Below are positions 45,601-54,593 of a stretch of DNA of 64,000 nucleotides, piece by piece. The stretch is taken from the NCBI RefSeq assembly GCF_900176255.2, contig NZ_FXEG02000003.1:558001-622000 (forward strand), written 5' to 3'. The stretch's first letter is position 1, and the number at the start of each line of letters is the position of its first letter. The notes below the pieces were generated by a model, which saw only the letters and a program-made list of their open reading frames with translations, ran no database searches and had not been told where the DNA came from. The DNA is from Mycobacterium ahvazicum (GTDB lineage Bacteria > Actinomycetota > Actinomycetes > Mycobacteriales > Mycobacteriaceae). The translations under genes and the position numbers were made by a program.

Positions 45601-46131
45601 CTAGCACGCCAAGAAGGTGTCGACGATTGCGTCGACACCCCGATCGATGTCGACGGTGACCCCGGGCTCGTCGGCCCCCAGCGGTTCCAAGGTGTCGAAT
45701 TGTGATTGCAGCAGTGCGGCCGGCATGAAGTGGTCCGACCTGGCCGCCAGTCGCGCGCCGATCAGCTCCGGGGAGCCGCTCAGATACAGGAACTCCACGC
45801 CCGGCCAGTGTGCCCGCAACTGGTCTCGGTAGCTGCGTTTGAGAGCCGAGCAACTCGCCACCCCACCCGCACGGTGATCGGCCAACCACTCCCCGACGCG
45901 CTCCAGCCACGGACCGCGATCCTGGTCGGTCAGCGGTTGCCCGGCGGTCATCTTGGCCACGTTGGCCGGTGTATGGAGACTGTCGGCGTCGACGAAGGGT
46001 ACCCGCAACCGCTGGGCGAGCGCGCGACCCACCGTCGACTTGCCCGACCCGGACACACCCATCACCACGATGGTCGACGCCGCGGCGGTCGGCACCGCGC
46101 CTAGGTCTGTCGCTCGAGGTTGCGGTTCCAT
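45601..46131 (-). CDS. gntK: Gluconokinase
   Basis: The 176-residue protein has the P-loop GVSGSGKST (residues 25-33) and the GntK features DADSLHTPANVAKMTAGQPLTDQDRGPWL and SCSALKRSYRDQLR, which bind gluconate and ATP. It phosphorylates gluconate to 6-phosphogluconate for the pentose phosphate pathway. A GTG at 46095 is an alternative start with a more typical N-terminus. It overlaps the 3' end of the fused phosphotransferase gene by 31 bases and may be co-transcribed. Confidence 0.9.
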   Translation of the reverse strand: MEPQPRATDLGAVPTAAASTIVVMGVSGSGKSTVGRALAQRLRVPFVDADSLHTPANVAKMTAGQPLTDQDRGPWLERVGEWLADHRAGGVASCSALKRSYRDQLRAHWPGVEFLYLSGSPELIGARLAARSDHFMPAALLQSQFDTLEPLGADEPGVTVDIDRGVDAIVDTFLAC

Positions 46132-48095
46132 TCCATCCAGCCGACGCCGCTGCGGCCGTCCGCGGTCTCGATGCTGACCCAGGCGCGGGCGAACTCACTG
46201 ACTTGTCCGTCGGGGCCGGTTAGCAGCACCGGGGCGTGGCCGTGGATGTCGACGTCGCCGCGCAGGCCGCCGGGGTCCAGACTCAAGGTCATTTTAAGCG
46301 GTAACCCGTTGTCGCCGAATGCTCTTGGGTTCGTCACGGTGTGCAGTTCGGTGACGTTACGGTCGGCGTCCTGGATGTAACCGATACCCACCGGCGGAAC
46401 ATTCGGGATGTTGATGTCCAACCCGTGCAGGTGCGTGCCGTCGCCGAGGTGCAGCGCACTCCACATCCAGTCCATGCTCCACCAGTCGCGGACACCCCAC
46501 GAGTGATCACGCTGTCCGGCAACGGAATCCATCCGATAGGTGGTGCCCTCGACGGTGACGGTTCCCGTTACGGTGCAAGGGATTTCGTAGCGTGTCGTCA
46601 CCCGGTACTTGTATGGGGCACCGTCGGTGGTCCACACCAGATCCATTGTCACGTCGACGGGTGTTCCCGGTTCGCCGCGCAATATCGCCGACGGGTCCGC
46701 GTAGGACTGTCCCTTCGCCCGCACGTCGACCCGGTAGGTCTGCAGTGGCGCGCTGGCGGCGTGGCTGATTTCGAAGGCGTCGGTGCGCAGCACCCACGGG
46801 TCTTCGGGCAGCGGAACTTCGTAATCGAGCACCGCGACGGTCGGCAGGTCCGGTCCGCACAGCAGCACCTGAACCCAGGCGGCCCGCTGGTTGGCGACCA
46901 GGCCGATGCGGAACCAGCCGCCGAATCCCTGTGCCGCATCCACGAAGTCGGCATACCAGCTCTCGCTCCACAGCGGCTCGTCGGTCGGCACATGCGCAAG
47001 TTCGTCGTCATCGGTTGGCCGCAGCGGTTCGGGCGCGACCGCATTGGGCAGCGTCGCCAGCGCGTCGGTATCGAGCACATGATCGCAGTGCCGCGCCAGC
47101 ATCGTCATGAACATCTGGTCGCCGCGCTCGGTGCGTTCCACCAGCATCGACGACACGATGGCCATCATCACGCCGAAAAAGCTTTGCCTCCGAACCCCTT
47201 CGGTGACCTCGGCAAGCGTGATCGGCACTTGGGGACCGAGCGCCTCGTGGTAAGCCCGCAGCAACGCGCCGTAGTGTGTTCGACGATCCTGCGTGCACAA
47301 TGCGCAGCCGAGGAAGTAGGCCAGGTCGGTAAACGGCGCACCCCAGGAGACGGTCTGCCAGTCCACGACGGTCAGCGCGCGGTCGGCTCCCTCGGCGCCG
47401 AACAACAGGTTGTCCAGCCGATAGTCGCCGTGCACCAGGCCCAGGATCCGGTTTCGTTCCGTTTCGGCGGCCAGATAGGCATCGAACGCTCCGACCAGGC
47501 GTTCGCACACCATGCGGTGCGCCGGCGCGATCTGGTCGCCGTAGCGGTCGAGGAACCCGGCATAGAGCGGGGCGATCATGGCCTGGTTGAGCGGAGCATG
47601 CCGATTGAGCCAGGGCGCGTCGGCCAGCGACGTATCGCCGAGTAGCGGGCCGTGCAGCCGCCCCAACTCAACGACCGCGATGGTGGCCTGTTCGATTGTG
47701 GCACCGGCGATTTCGTTGCCGACAACTGCCGGAACGGCGTCGCCGAGCAGCAGATCGAAGACACCGGTCGAGGTGTCGATCGCGGCGTGATAGCACGGTG
47801 CGACAGGCCCGCCGAGGCGTGGCGCGATATCGCTGTAGAAGCGGACTTCTCGCTCGTAGAGGCCCAGCGCCAACCCGGTTTGCCGACTGATCGGATCGCT
47901 GGCCGCGACCTTCAACACCACCGACTCCGGTCCCGCGGCCCCATCCGCGTAGCGCAGCCGCACCCGGTAGCACTCACTCATCTGGCCGGTCCCGATGCGT
48001 TCGGTCTCGAAGTCGGCGACCTCGCCGGCTCCGATCGCGGCGGTCAACCACGAAGCGGTGAGATCACTGGGTCGTTCGACTGGCTGGGTCTGCAT
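46101..48095 (-). CDS. Phosphotransferase fused to a DUF7064/7065-like domain
   Basis: The 664-residue protein joins two domains that are separate genes at 685-2942. Residues about 1-355 are an APH/choline-kinase-like phosphotransferase with HGDYRLDN at 222-229 and VDWQ at 244-247. Residues about 370-664 are a DUF7064/7065-like beta domain with RDHSWGVRDWW near 545 and a Trp-rich MDWMWSALHLGDGTHLHG segment. The fusion argues that the two act on one substrate or pathway step. The substrate is unknown. It is read toward gntK, overlapping it. Confidence 0.82.
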   Translation of the reverse strand: MQTQPVERPSDLTASWLTAAIGAGEVADFETERIGTGQMSECYRVRLRYADGAAGPESVVLKVAASDPISRQTGLALGLYEREVRFYSDIAPRLGGPVAPCYHAAIDTSTGVFDLLLGDAVPAVVGNEIAGATIEQATIAVVELGRLHGPLLGDTSLADAPWLNRHAPLNQAMIAPLYAGFLDRYGDQIAPAHRMVCERLVGAFDAYLAAETERNRILGLVHGDYRLDNLLFGAEGADRALTVVDWQTVSWGAPFTDLAYFLGCALCTQDRRTHYGALLRAYHEALGPQVPITLAEVTEGVRRQSFFGVMMAIVSSMLVERTERGDQMFMTMLARHCDHVLDTDALATLPNAVAPEPLRPTDDDELAHVPTDEPLWSESWYADFVDAAQGFGGWFRIGLVANQRAAWVQVLLCGPDLPTVAVLDYEVPLPEDPWVLRTDAFEISHAASAPLQTYRVDVRAKGQSYADPSAILRGEPGTPVDVTMDLVWTTDGAPYKYRVTTRYEIPCTVTGTVTVEGTTYRMDSVAGQRDHSWGVRDWWSMDWMWSALHLGDGTHLHGLDINIPNVPPVGIGYIQDADRNVTELHTVTNPRAFGDNGLPLKMTLSLDPGGLRGDVDIHGHAPVLLTGPDGQVSEFARAWVSIETADGRSGVGWMEWNRNLERQT

Positions 48096-48153
48096 TGACG
48101 TCCTTTGGCCGAATTTCGCTGACGGGTTCAGCGTGCCACGTCAGCGTGCCAGG

Positions 48154-49659
48154 TCACTGCGCCAATGAGAAGCCTGCCCACGCCATCCGGCGATGCGGGT
48201 GCGGATCGAATTCGACACGGCTCTTGCGGTCGAACACCATCACGGCGCGGTCGTCAACCGTGTAGGCGGGCCAGTCCTCACCCGGCACCCCGTCGCGACT
48301 GAATGCTCGCCAACGGCGCTGCACCTGGTTGCTGACCCGAATTGCGGCGCGCTGATCGGCCGCCGCGGTCAAGAACGCGCCGAGCCGGGTTCGATAGAAG
48401 TCGAAAACGGCCAACAACTCGGTGGCATGGGTCGCACCCAACCCCGACCAGCGCAGCATCCGCGGAGCGTAGTCGTAGCGATACAGATACGTCGGGGCGT
48501 GATGACTGTGCGCCTCGGCGAGCTGCCAGGCCGCCGAGCTGAACGCGAAGTCCCCGCCCAGCTGGATGCATGCCGAGGATGACGGGTAACCGGGGTATGC
48601 GGCCATAATGCGTTCGCGGGCAACCGGTTCCAGGTCTGCCAGCAACTCCTCGATCATCGACTCATTGGTCGGCAACATCTTGAGGAACCTGGTGAACAGC
48701 CGGCCTTCCTCGGCGTTGGTGCCCACGATCAGCGGGACCCGATGCGCCCGACCGTTCTCCATCGCCACGACGGGGTCTTCGGGCAGGCAGTCGTCGCCGA
48801 TCACCGGACCGATCGGGAAGGCGCCCAGCCTGTTCTCCATGCCCTGGTCGATCAGCCGGTGTTGGGTCTCGACGAGTTGCGCCGGGGATGCCTGCATCAG
48901 CGCGTTGGCGGCGTCCTCGGGACGCGCGCCCAGCAACTCGGCGAACCTCGTCGCGAACTGGGCCGAAATCTCCTTCGACCGAACCAGACCCGACGCCGGG
49001 CTTTCGGCAATCGCCTGCGCGAACAGGCCCTCGGCCGCCGGCACCGCCAACAACGTGGCGGCGATACAGGCACCGGCGCTTTCGCCGAAGATGGTGACGT
49101 TGCCGGGATCGCCGCCGAATCCCGCGATGTTCTCTCGAATCCACTGCAGCGCCATCACCAGGTCGCGCAGATACAGATTGCTGTCGATGGTGGTGTCGGC
49201 GGTCGACAACGACGACAGGTCAAGACATCCCAGCGCACCCAGCCGGTAGTTGACCGATACGTACACACAGCCGCGGCGGACCATCGCCGCGCCGTCGTAG
49301 AGCGGGACCGCGGAGCTGCCCAGGATGTATCCGCCGCCGTGAATGAAGACCATGACCGGTAACGGTCCGTCGTGGCCCGACTCCGGCGCAACGACGTTGA
49401 GCGTGAGGCAATCCTCGCTCATCGGCTGATATCGGCCGACACCCAGCATGGTGTAGCGGCGCTGCTGGGGCGCGCAGTTGGTGAAACCGTGGCAATGACG
49501 GACGCCTGACCAGGCCTGCGCCGGCTGCGGCGCCCGCAACCGCAGCCGTCCGACCGGCGGCCGGGCATAGGGAATGGAACGCCAACGGTTGACGCCGTCA
49601 CGGGTGAAGCCTTCGACGATGCCGTTGGCGGTGCGTGCGCGGATAGTGCGCTCGTGCAT
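48154..49659 (-). CDS. lipT: Type B carboxylesterase, LipT homologue
   Basis: The 501-residue protein is a carboxylesterase/lipase family member: the nucleophile elbow GESAGACIAA (Ser near residue 190), the oxyanion motif VFIHGGGYILGSS and a C-terminal His in the ATHATELL region. In M. tuberculosis lipT (Rv2045c, about 511 residues) lies between the pncA neighbourhood and lppI, as here. It hydrolyses short-to-medium acyl esters; the natural substrate is not certain. It is divergent from lppI. Confidence 0.85.
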   Translation of the reverse strand: MHERTIRARTANGIVEGFTRDGVNRWRSIPYARPPVGRLRLRAPQPAQAWSGVRHCHGFTNCAPQQRRYTMLGVGRYQPMSEDCLTLNVVAPESGHDGPLPVMVFIHGGGYILGSSAVPLYDGAAMVRRGCVYVSVNYRLGALGCLDLSSLSTADTTIDSNLYLRDLVMALQWIRENIAGFGGDPGNVTIFGESAGACIAATLLAVPAAEGLFAQAIAESPASGLVRSKEISAQFATRFAELLGARPEDAANALMQASPAQLVETQHRLIDQGMENRLGAFPIGPVIGDDCLPEDPVVAMENGRAHRVPLIVGTNAEEGRLFTRFLKMLPTNESMIEELLADLEPVARERIMAAYPGYPSSSACIQLGGDFAFSSAAWQLAEAHSHHAPTYLYRYDYAPRMLRWSGLGATHATELLAVFDFYRTRLGAFLTAAADQRAAIRVSNQVQRRWRAFSRDGVPGEDWPAYTVDDRAVMVFDRKSRVEFDPHPHRRMAWAGFSLAQ

Positions 49660-49737
49660 ACGCCGACGGTAGCCGACACTACGTATACGGGGCGCGCGTA
49701 GCGGCTAAATCCACGGTGTGACGGATAGCCTGTCGGC

Positions 49738-50433
49738 ATGCGAATGGCCGTCTGGGTCACACTCTCGGTGCTGATTGCCGCCGGATGCTCGCACGGCGGC
49801 GGGGGTCAATCGGCAACCAGGCAGGCGCCGAACACCACCGCGGTGTCGGGTTTCTCCCCCACCAGCACGGTCTCACCCGGGAGTAAACCGCCGGGGCCGT
49901 CGGCCCCGCCAGCGGCCGGCGCGCCGATCTCGGCTGTCATCACCTGGATCGAGGCAGGTCATCCTGCCGATCCGGCCCGATATCACGCGGTCGTCCGCGA
50001 CGGTGTCACCACCCAGCTCGGAACCGACGTCGCGTTCAGCGTCCCGGCCGCCAAGCTCGACTGCACGACGGATTCCGCGCACACCGGCGCCGCGCTGACC
50101 TGCCTGGTCGATCTGTCCAGTCCGCCGCCCCGCCCGGACACCGCCTACGGCGAATGGAAAGGCGGCTGGGTCACCTTCGACGGGGCGAACCTGCAGATCG
50201 GGGCGGCCCGCGCCGACCCGGGGCCGTTCGTCTACGGCAACGGGCCCGATTGGGGGGGGGGGGACACATTGTCCTATGACGACTATCGCTGCCGCCCCGC
50301 CCCGGCCGGCTTGTTTTGTGTGAACTACGCCCGCCAGTCGGCCGTAAGGTTCAGCAGCGCCGGAATCCAGCAGTTCGGCTGTCTGCGGTCGGTGCCGCCG
50401 CCCGACGGCATCGGCGTTGCGTTCAGCTGCTGA
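49738..50433 (+). CDS. lppI: Lipoprotein, LppI homologue
   Basis: The 231-residue product begins MRMAVWVTLSVLIAAGCSHG, a signal peptide with lipobox IAAGC (Cys17). A Pro/Ser-rich linker (about residues 20-60) leads to a C-terminal domain with two or three Cys pairs (LDCTTD, LTCLVD, YRCRPA, LFCVNY, FGCLRS). Location between lipT and the Rv2047c homologue matches Rv2046 (lppI). The coding region contains a run of 12 G that is prone to slippage. It is membrane-anchored, of unknown function. Confidence 0.8.
   Translation: MRMAVWVTLSVLIAAGCSHGGGGQSATRQAPNTTAVSGFSPTSTVSPGSKPPGPSAPPAAGAPISAVITWIEAGHPADPARYHAVVRDGVTTQLGTDVAFSVPAAKLDCTTDSAHTGAALTCLVDLSSPPPRPDTAYGEWKGGWVTFDGANLQIGAARADPGPFVYGNGPDWGGGDTLSYDDYRCRPAPAGLFCVNYARQSAVRFSSAGIQQFGCLRSVPPPDGIGVAFSC
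50252..50263 (+). repeat. Twelve-G homopolymer inside lppI
   Basis: The plus strand has a run of 12 consecutive G at 50252-50263, encoding the end of a DWGGGD sequence in the mature lipoprotein. It is one of the longest homopolymers in the window and, because it lies in a coding frame, slippage by one or two bases would switch the downstream 55 or so residues off. Confidence 0.8.
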
Positions 50434-50476
50434 GGACTTTGTTGCACCCCCGCGGCGACCAGCGCCGCCAGTGCGG

Positions 50477-51433
50477 TTACTCGGCCATGATCATGGCGAA
50501 GAGCTCGGCCATCTCTTCGGCGGGTCCGCCGGGCACCGTGTAGCCGGCTTCGTCGCGGATTTGCCCCAGGTTGTCCCGCACCTCTTCGATTGACAGTTCG
50601 GGACTGTAGAAGCCCTTGGTCCGCCCGATGAAGAATTGCGAAACATGGCCTGCGCCAACGGTATAGACCTCGCCCGACACCGGACAATCGCGATGGGTCA
50701 GGAAAGCCGCCACCGGAGCAACCAGGGCCGGATCCAGCTTCTTGAGGTATTGGTTCGTCAGGTCGTCCAACACGGCTCGCGCCGCGGCGTCGGCCGGGGG
50801 CGCGGCACCGTCGATCGAGTGCGTCAGCATCCGCGTGTAGGCGATCGGGGCGACCGCGTTGACCTTAATGTCGCGGCCGGCACCTTCGGCGGCCAACACG
50901 CGGGTAAAACCGAGCAGCCCGGTCTTGGCCGAGCCGTAGTTGCTCATTCCGACATTGCCCAGGATGCCGGCTGCCGAAGTGGTGTTGAGGATCCGGCCAT
51001 ATCCCTGCTCGCGCATCGCCTTCCATGCCGGTCGCGTCACGTGAAACGCACCCCGCAAATGCACGTCCAGCAGCGGCTCGAAGCGCTCGGCGGTCATGTC
51101 CTCGAACGGCGCATCCCGAACGATTCCGGCATTGTTGATCACGATATCGACACGACCCCATGTGCTCAGGGCGGTGTCGATAATCGCTTGTCCCCCTTCG
51201 GCGCTGGTCACGCTGTGCGTGTCCGCGACGGCCTGACCGCCCAGCTCGCGAATCTCGCGTGCGGCAGCGTCCGCCACTCGGTTGCTCGAGCCATCCCCCG
51301 TCACCGAGCCACCGACGTCGTTGACGACGACTCGCGCACCCCGAGAGGCCAGCAGCAGCGCGTACTGCTTGCCCAGGCCGCCGCCGGCGCCGGTGATGAC
51401 GGCGACCTGATCGTCGAACCTCAGCTCGTTCAC
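50477..51433 (-). CDS. Short-chain dehydrogenase, HSD17B4-like
   Basis: The 318-residue SDR has the NAD(P) motif TGAGGGLGKQYA (about 13-24), the VVVNDVGGS segment of the 17-beta-hydroxysteroid/3-hydroxyacyl-CoA group, the NNAG motif and the catalytic SNYGSAK Tyr-Lys near 170-176. It starts with the GTG at 51433, overlapping the P450 stop (GTGA). It may oxidise a 3-hydroxyacyl-CoA or sterol. A run upstream of that start is an artefact of overlap with the P450. Confidence 0.85.
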   Translation of the reverse strand: MNELRFDDQVAVITGAGGGLGKQYALLLASRGARVVVNDVGGSVTGDGSSNRVADAAAREIRELGGQAVADTHSVTSAEGGQAIIDTALSTWGRVDIVINNAGIVRDAPFEDMTAERFEPLLDVHLRGAFHVTRPAWKAMREQGYGRILNTTSAAGILGNVGMSNYGSAKTGLLGFTRVLAAEGAGRDIKVNAVAPIAYTRMLTHSIDGAAPPADAAARAVLDDLTNQYLKKLDPALVAPVAAFLTHRDCPVSGEVYTVGAGHVSQFFIGRTKGFYSPELSIEEVRDNLGQIRDEAGYTVPGGPAEEMAELFAMIMAE

Positions 51434-52641
51434 CAACTGACCGGCAGTTCCTTCATGCCGTAGATGTCCGCTTCTTTGAACTTCAGCTTGTCCACAGAGA
51501 CCGCCAATGTGAGGCCGGGCAGTCGCCGTGCCAACGTGGCGAACGCGACCTGCATCTCGACACGGGCCAGATTCTGGCCGATGCACTGATGCGCGCCGTA
51601 ACCAAACCCCAAGTGCCCATGGGTATTCCGTTCGGGGTCAAAGCGTTCAGGGTTGTCGACGAACTCGGCGTCCCAGTTTCCGGCGGGTATGTTCATCAAG
51701 ACCATGTCACCGGCCCGGATCATCTGACCGCCGAGAACGAAGTCTTCGGTCGCCACCCGGTCCACCTGGCTGTGCACGATGCTGAGATACCGCATCAACT
51801 CTTCGACGATGTTGGCGATGACGGAATGGTCGTCGGTACGGCCCAGACGTTGGTAAACCTCCGGATGCTCGAGCAGCGCAACCGTTCCCAGCGAGATCAT
51901 ATTCGCGCTGGTTTCGTGACCGGCAAGCATCATCACCACGCCGTTCATCGCCGCCGTCTCGCGGGTGAGCTGGCCCGTCGCGACGTAGTCGGTGACAAGG
52001 CGGCTGATCATGTCGTCGCCGGGATCGTGCGTCCGGCGTTCCACCAAATCCTGTATGTAGACGTACATCTCGGCGAAGGCCTGTGCCCTGACGTCATCGG
52101 GTGTGGCGACCTCGAGCCCCAGCGTCGAGTTGCGCTGGAACAGTTCCAGGTCTTCGGGCGGCACGCCCAGCAACAGCGCTATAACCAGCGACGGGATGGG
52201 CAGCGCGAAGTCGCTGACCAGGTCGGCGGGCGGCCCGTTGCCGATCATCTGTTCGATGAATTCGTCGACCGTTTCCTGGATCTGCGGCCGCATCGACTCG
52301 CAACGCCGAAAGGTGAAGTCGCGCACCAACATCCGGCGCAGCCGATTGTGTTCGGGATCGTCGATGCGCGCGAACATCACCGGCACGGTGCGGTCCGGGC
52401 TCTCGGGCTTCAGCGAGGCGGGGATGGTGTCAGCGGACAGGCGCGGGTCGAGCAGCGCCGCCCTGATGTCGCGATAGCGGCTCACCACCCAGGCCGGTCG
52501 GCCGTGATACATCGCCTTGCGCAGTCCGGGCTCGTCGCGCCAGTTGACGAACTCGGCCGGCGGGTGTAGCGGGCAGTGCGTCGCACGTTGAACGGGTATG
52601 ACGGGAAGGCTGGATTCGGAGGTTTCGAAAGCGATTGACAT
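51430..52641 (-). CDS. Cytochrome P450
   Basis: The 403-residue soluble P450 has the oxygen-binding I-helix motif AGHET (residues 240-244), the ExxR pair Glu281-Arg284 and the heme ligand Cys353 in FGYGAHQCIG. It belongs to the bacterial CYP105/CYP125-like broad class; the exact subfamily is not recognisable. It is co-transcribed with the SDR, and divergent from a TetR gene with an inverted repeat between them, so both form a regulated oxidation module, substrate unknown. Confidence 0.9.
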   Translation of the reverse strand: MSIAFETSESSLPVIPVQRATHCPLHPPAEFVNWRDEPGLRKAMYHGRPAWVVSRYRDIRAALLDPRLSADTIPASLKPESPDRTVPVMFARIDDPEHNRLRRMLVRDFTFRRCESMRPQIQETVDEFIEQMIGNGPPADLVSDFALPIPSLVIALLLGVPPEDLELFQRNSTLGLEVATPDDVRAQAFAEMYVYIQDLVERRTHDPGDDMISRLVTDYVATGQLTRETAAMNGVVMMLAGHETSANMISLGTVALLEHPEVYQRLGRTDDHSVIANIVEELMRYLSIVHSQVDRVATEDFVLGGQMIRAGDMVLMNIPAGNWDAEFVDNPERFDPERNTHGHLGFGYGAHQCIGQNLARVEMQVAFATLARRLPGLTLAVSVDKLKFKEADIYGMKELPVSW

Positions 52642-52666
52642 TAGCCGCGTTTCCCCATAAGTGTCA

Positions 52667-52715
52667 GTTGGCTGCCATTTGCCTCAGCGTAGGACCTAGC
52701 GGACTGGCAGTCAAC
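52667..52715. promoter_or_regulatory. Inverted repeat in the P450/TetR divergent region
   Basis: GTTGGCTGCCA (52667-52677) and TGGCAGTCAAC (52705-52715) are reverse complements apart from one base, spaced by 27 bases. They lie in the 93-base gap between the P450 and TetR genes and may be operator half-sites or two separate operators. Confidence 0.45.
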
Positions 52716-52734
52716 GGGAAGTTAAGCTGTGAGA

Positions 52735-53361
52735 ATGACGGCGGTTGCCGACCGAACCTTGCGCGCGGACGCGGCTCGCAACGTCGAGCGGATCCTGCGA
52801 GCCGCCCGGGACGTTTACAGCGAGCTGGGACCCGACGCGCCGGTGGAGGCGGTCGCACGCCGGGCCGGAGTCGGCGAACGAACGCTCTATCGCCGGTTTC
52901 CCGCAAAGGCCGACCTGGTGCGGGCGGCACTGGATCAGGGCATAGCCGAAGACCTGATGCCCGTCATCGCCGACGCCCGCAAGTGCGAGGACGCATTGCG
53001 CGGCCTCACCCAGCTCTTCGAAGCAACGATTGCGCTGGGCTCGCGGGAGCAGAACCTGTTGATCGCCGCGCAACGAGCGGGATCGCTGAGTGCCGACATG
53101 TCCGACTCGCTGAGCGAAGCGCTCAACGAGCTGGTACGGCGCGGTCAGCAGGACGGCGTGATCCGCGCCGAGCTGGTAGCCGCGGACCTGTTGCGCCTGA
53201 TCGGAATGCTGTACAGCGTGCTGTCGACGATGGAGCCGTTCAGCGATGGTTGGCGGCGCTACGTGGCGCTGATGCTCGACGCGATATCGACCGGTGAACG
53301 ACGGCCGCTTCCGCCGGCGGCCACTTTCCGCGCAATCGACCCGGACAACTGGCCGCTGTAA
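52735..53361 (+). CDS. TetR family regulator
   Basis: The 208-residue protein has the TetR helix-turn-helix VEAVARRAGVGERTLYRRFPAKADLV (about residues 37-62) and an unspecific ligand domain. A GTG at 52729 is an alternative start two codons earlier. It is divergent from the P450-SDR pair and nearly touches the convergent DapB-like gene. It probably represses the P450 operon; its ligand is unknown. Confidence 0.87.
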   Translation: MTAVADRTLRADAARNVERILRAARDVYSELGPDAPVEAVARRAGVGERTLYRRFPAKADLVRAALDQGIAEDLMPVIADARKCEDALRGLTQLFEATIALGSREQNLLIAAQRAGSLSADMSDSLSEALNELVRRGQQDGVIRAELVAADLLRLIGMLYSVLSTMEPFSDGWRRYVALMLDAISTGERRPLPPAATFRAIDPDNWPL

Positions 53362-53364
53362 CGG

Positions 53365-54447
53365 TCAGCCCTCGGCCCACATCGCGCCGCGCATCGTCGC
53401 GGACAGCGGAATGTCCTCCACCGCAACAAGTCCCTGCGGTGCGCGACACACCCACTCGATCGCGTTGACCGCGCGACCCGCCGTCGAAATGCAGCCTGCG
53501 TCAGTGGAATCCAGCACCGGGTGCGAAAGATGGGTGTTGATCTCGACGCGCGGCTCGCCCTCCACGACGACACGGTGCACCCCGGTGTGGCCCTCGGGCG
53601 GGAATTCCCAGTGCGGTGCCGCCGCGTTGGTGAGCCTGGTGACATGCTCGAGGGTGATCACCGGCTTGCCGCCGAGCACGCCCTCGGTCGCAAAACGCAC
53701 CGCGGCCATCTGTCCCGGCTCGACCGTCATCATCGTGCAGTCGATTCGTTGTGGCGTGTACCAGGGCTCGACGCGCTGGCGCACCTCGTCGAGGTCGATG
53801 TCCAGATTGTCCGCCAGACTCCGGGCCTGACCACCCCACATCGACACAATCACCCCGGGCAGAAACATCATCGGCGAATCGTCGTCTTCAGTCGATCCGA
53901 ACCCCATTGCGGCGCCGGTGAACTCGGCATCATCGTAGTTCCCGTAATCGAAGATCTCCTGCACGGTGATCGAATCGACGCGAGTCGCCAGGCTGACCGC
54001 CGCATGAACGAGCGTATCGCCGGAGAAGCCGGGGTCGATGCCGTTGACGTAAAGCGAGGTGTTGCCCGCCGCGCAGGCGCGCTCCAGCGGCTCTCGCAGC
54101 CAGTCTTCGGCGTGATGCGGCGTGACCAGCCAGACCATCGAGGTACCGACGACATTGGTGCCCGCGGCGAGGAACTTAGACATCTGCTCGATCGCTTCCA
54201 TCGGCCGGGTCTCGCCCTGCGACGTGTACACCACACAATCGGCACCGAGGTTCACCAGGGCATCGATGTCGTCGGTGGCGACGATGCCGGTCGGTGCGTC
54301 GAGTCCGCACAGCTGGGCCGCGTCCTTGCCGATCTTGTCCGCGCTTGCGGCGTGCACGCCGACAAGTTCGAGGTCCGGCCGGCCGATGATCGCCCGCAGC
54401 GAATGTCGGCCCACATTCCCAGTGGAGAACTGGATCACTCTGCGCAT
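53365..54447 (-). CDS. NAD(P)H-dependent amine dehydrogenase/DapB-like oxidoreductase
   Basis: The 360-residue protein starts MRRVIQFSTGNVGRHSLRAI, a Rossmann nucleotide-binding motif, followed by a dihydrodipicolinate-reductase-like C-terminal domain (YVNGIDPGFSGDTL and HWEFPPEGHTGVHRVVVEGEPRVEI). It resembles the 2,4-diaminopentanoate dehydrogenase group, of which mycobacteria have many unassigned copies. The ATG at 54447 is used; the open frame upstream is Arg-rich. The substrate is unknown. It converges with the TetR gene, with three bases between them. Confidence 0.8.
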   Translation of the reverse strand: MRRVIQFSTGNVGRHSLRAIIGRPDLELVGVHAASADKIGKDAAQLCGLDAPTGIVATDDIDALVNLGADCVVYTSQGETRPMEAIEQMSKFLAAGTNVVGTSMVWLVTPHHAEDWLREPLERACAAGNTSLYVNGIDPGFSGDTLVHAAVSLATRVDSITVQEIFDYGNYDDAEFTGAAMGFGSTEDDDSPMMFLPGVIVSMWGGQARSLADNLDIDLDEVRQRVEPWYTPQRIDCTMMTVEPGQMAAVRFATEGVLGGKPVITLEHVTRLTNAAAPHWEFPPEGHTGVHRVVVEGEPRVEINTHLSHPVLDSTDAGCISTAGRAVNAIEWVCRAPQGLVAVEDIPLSATMRGAMWAEG

Positions 54448-54593
54448 CGTTACGTCGTCCTTCCCGTGGCGGTTACTGTATCGCCTTCTGGAAACCGGCG
54501 TAAGGGGTGCCGGCGGCAGAGCCACCGCTGGGGACGCGTTGGGAATTCAGCCGATCCGCGAGCCAGTCCGGCTCGCTCGTCCGCACCGGCCGG

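Noticed and set aside
46341..47645. Plus-strand open frame opposite the fused phosphotransferase
   Set aside because: The minus-strand protein has clear domains and motifs; the opposite frame has none.
50434..50476. GGCG/CGCC hairpin as a terminator after lppI
   Set aside because: The stem is only four base pairs with no T tract, so support is too weak.
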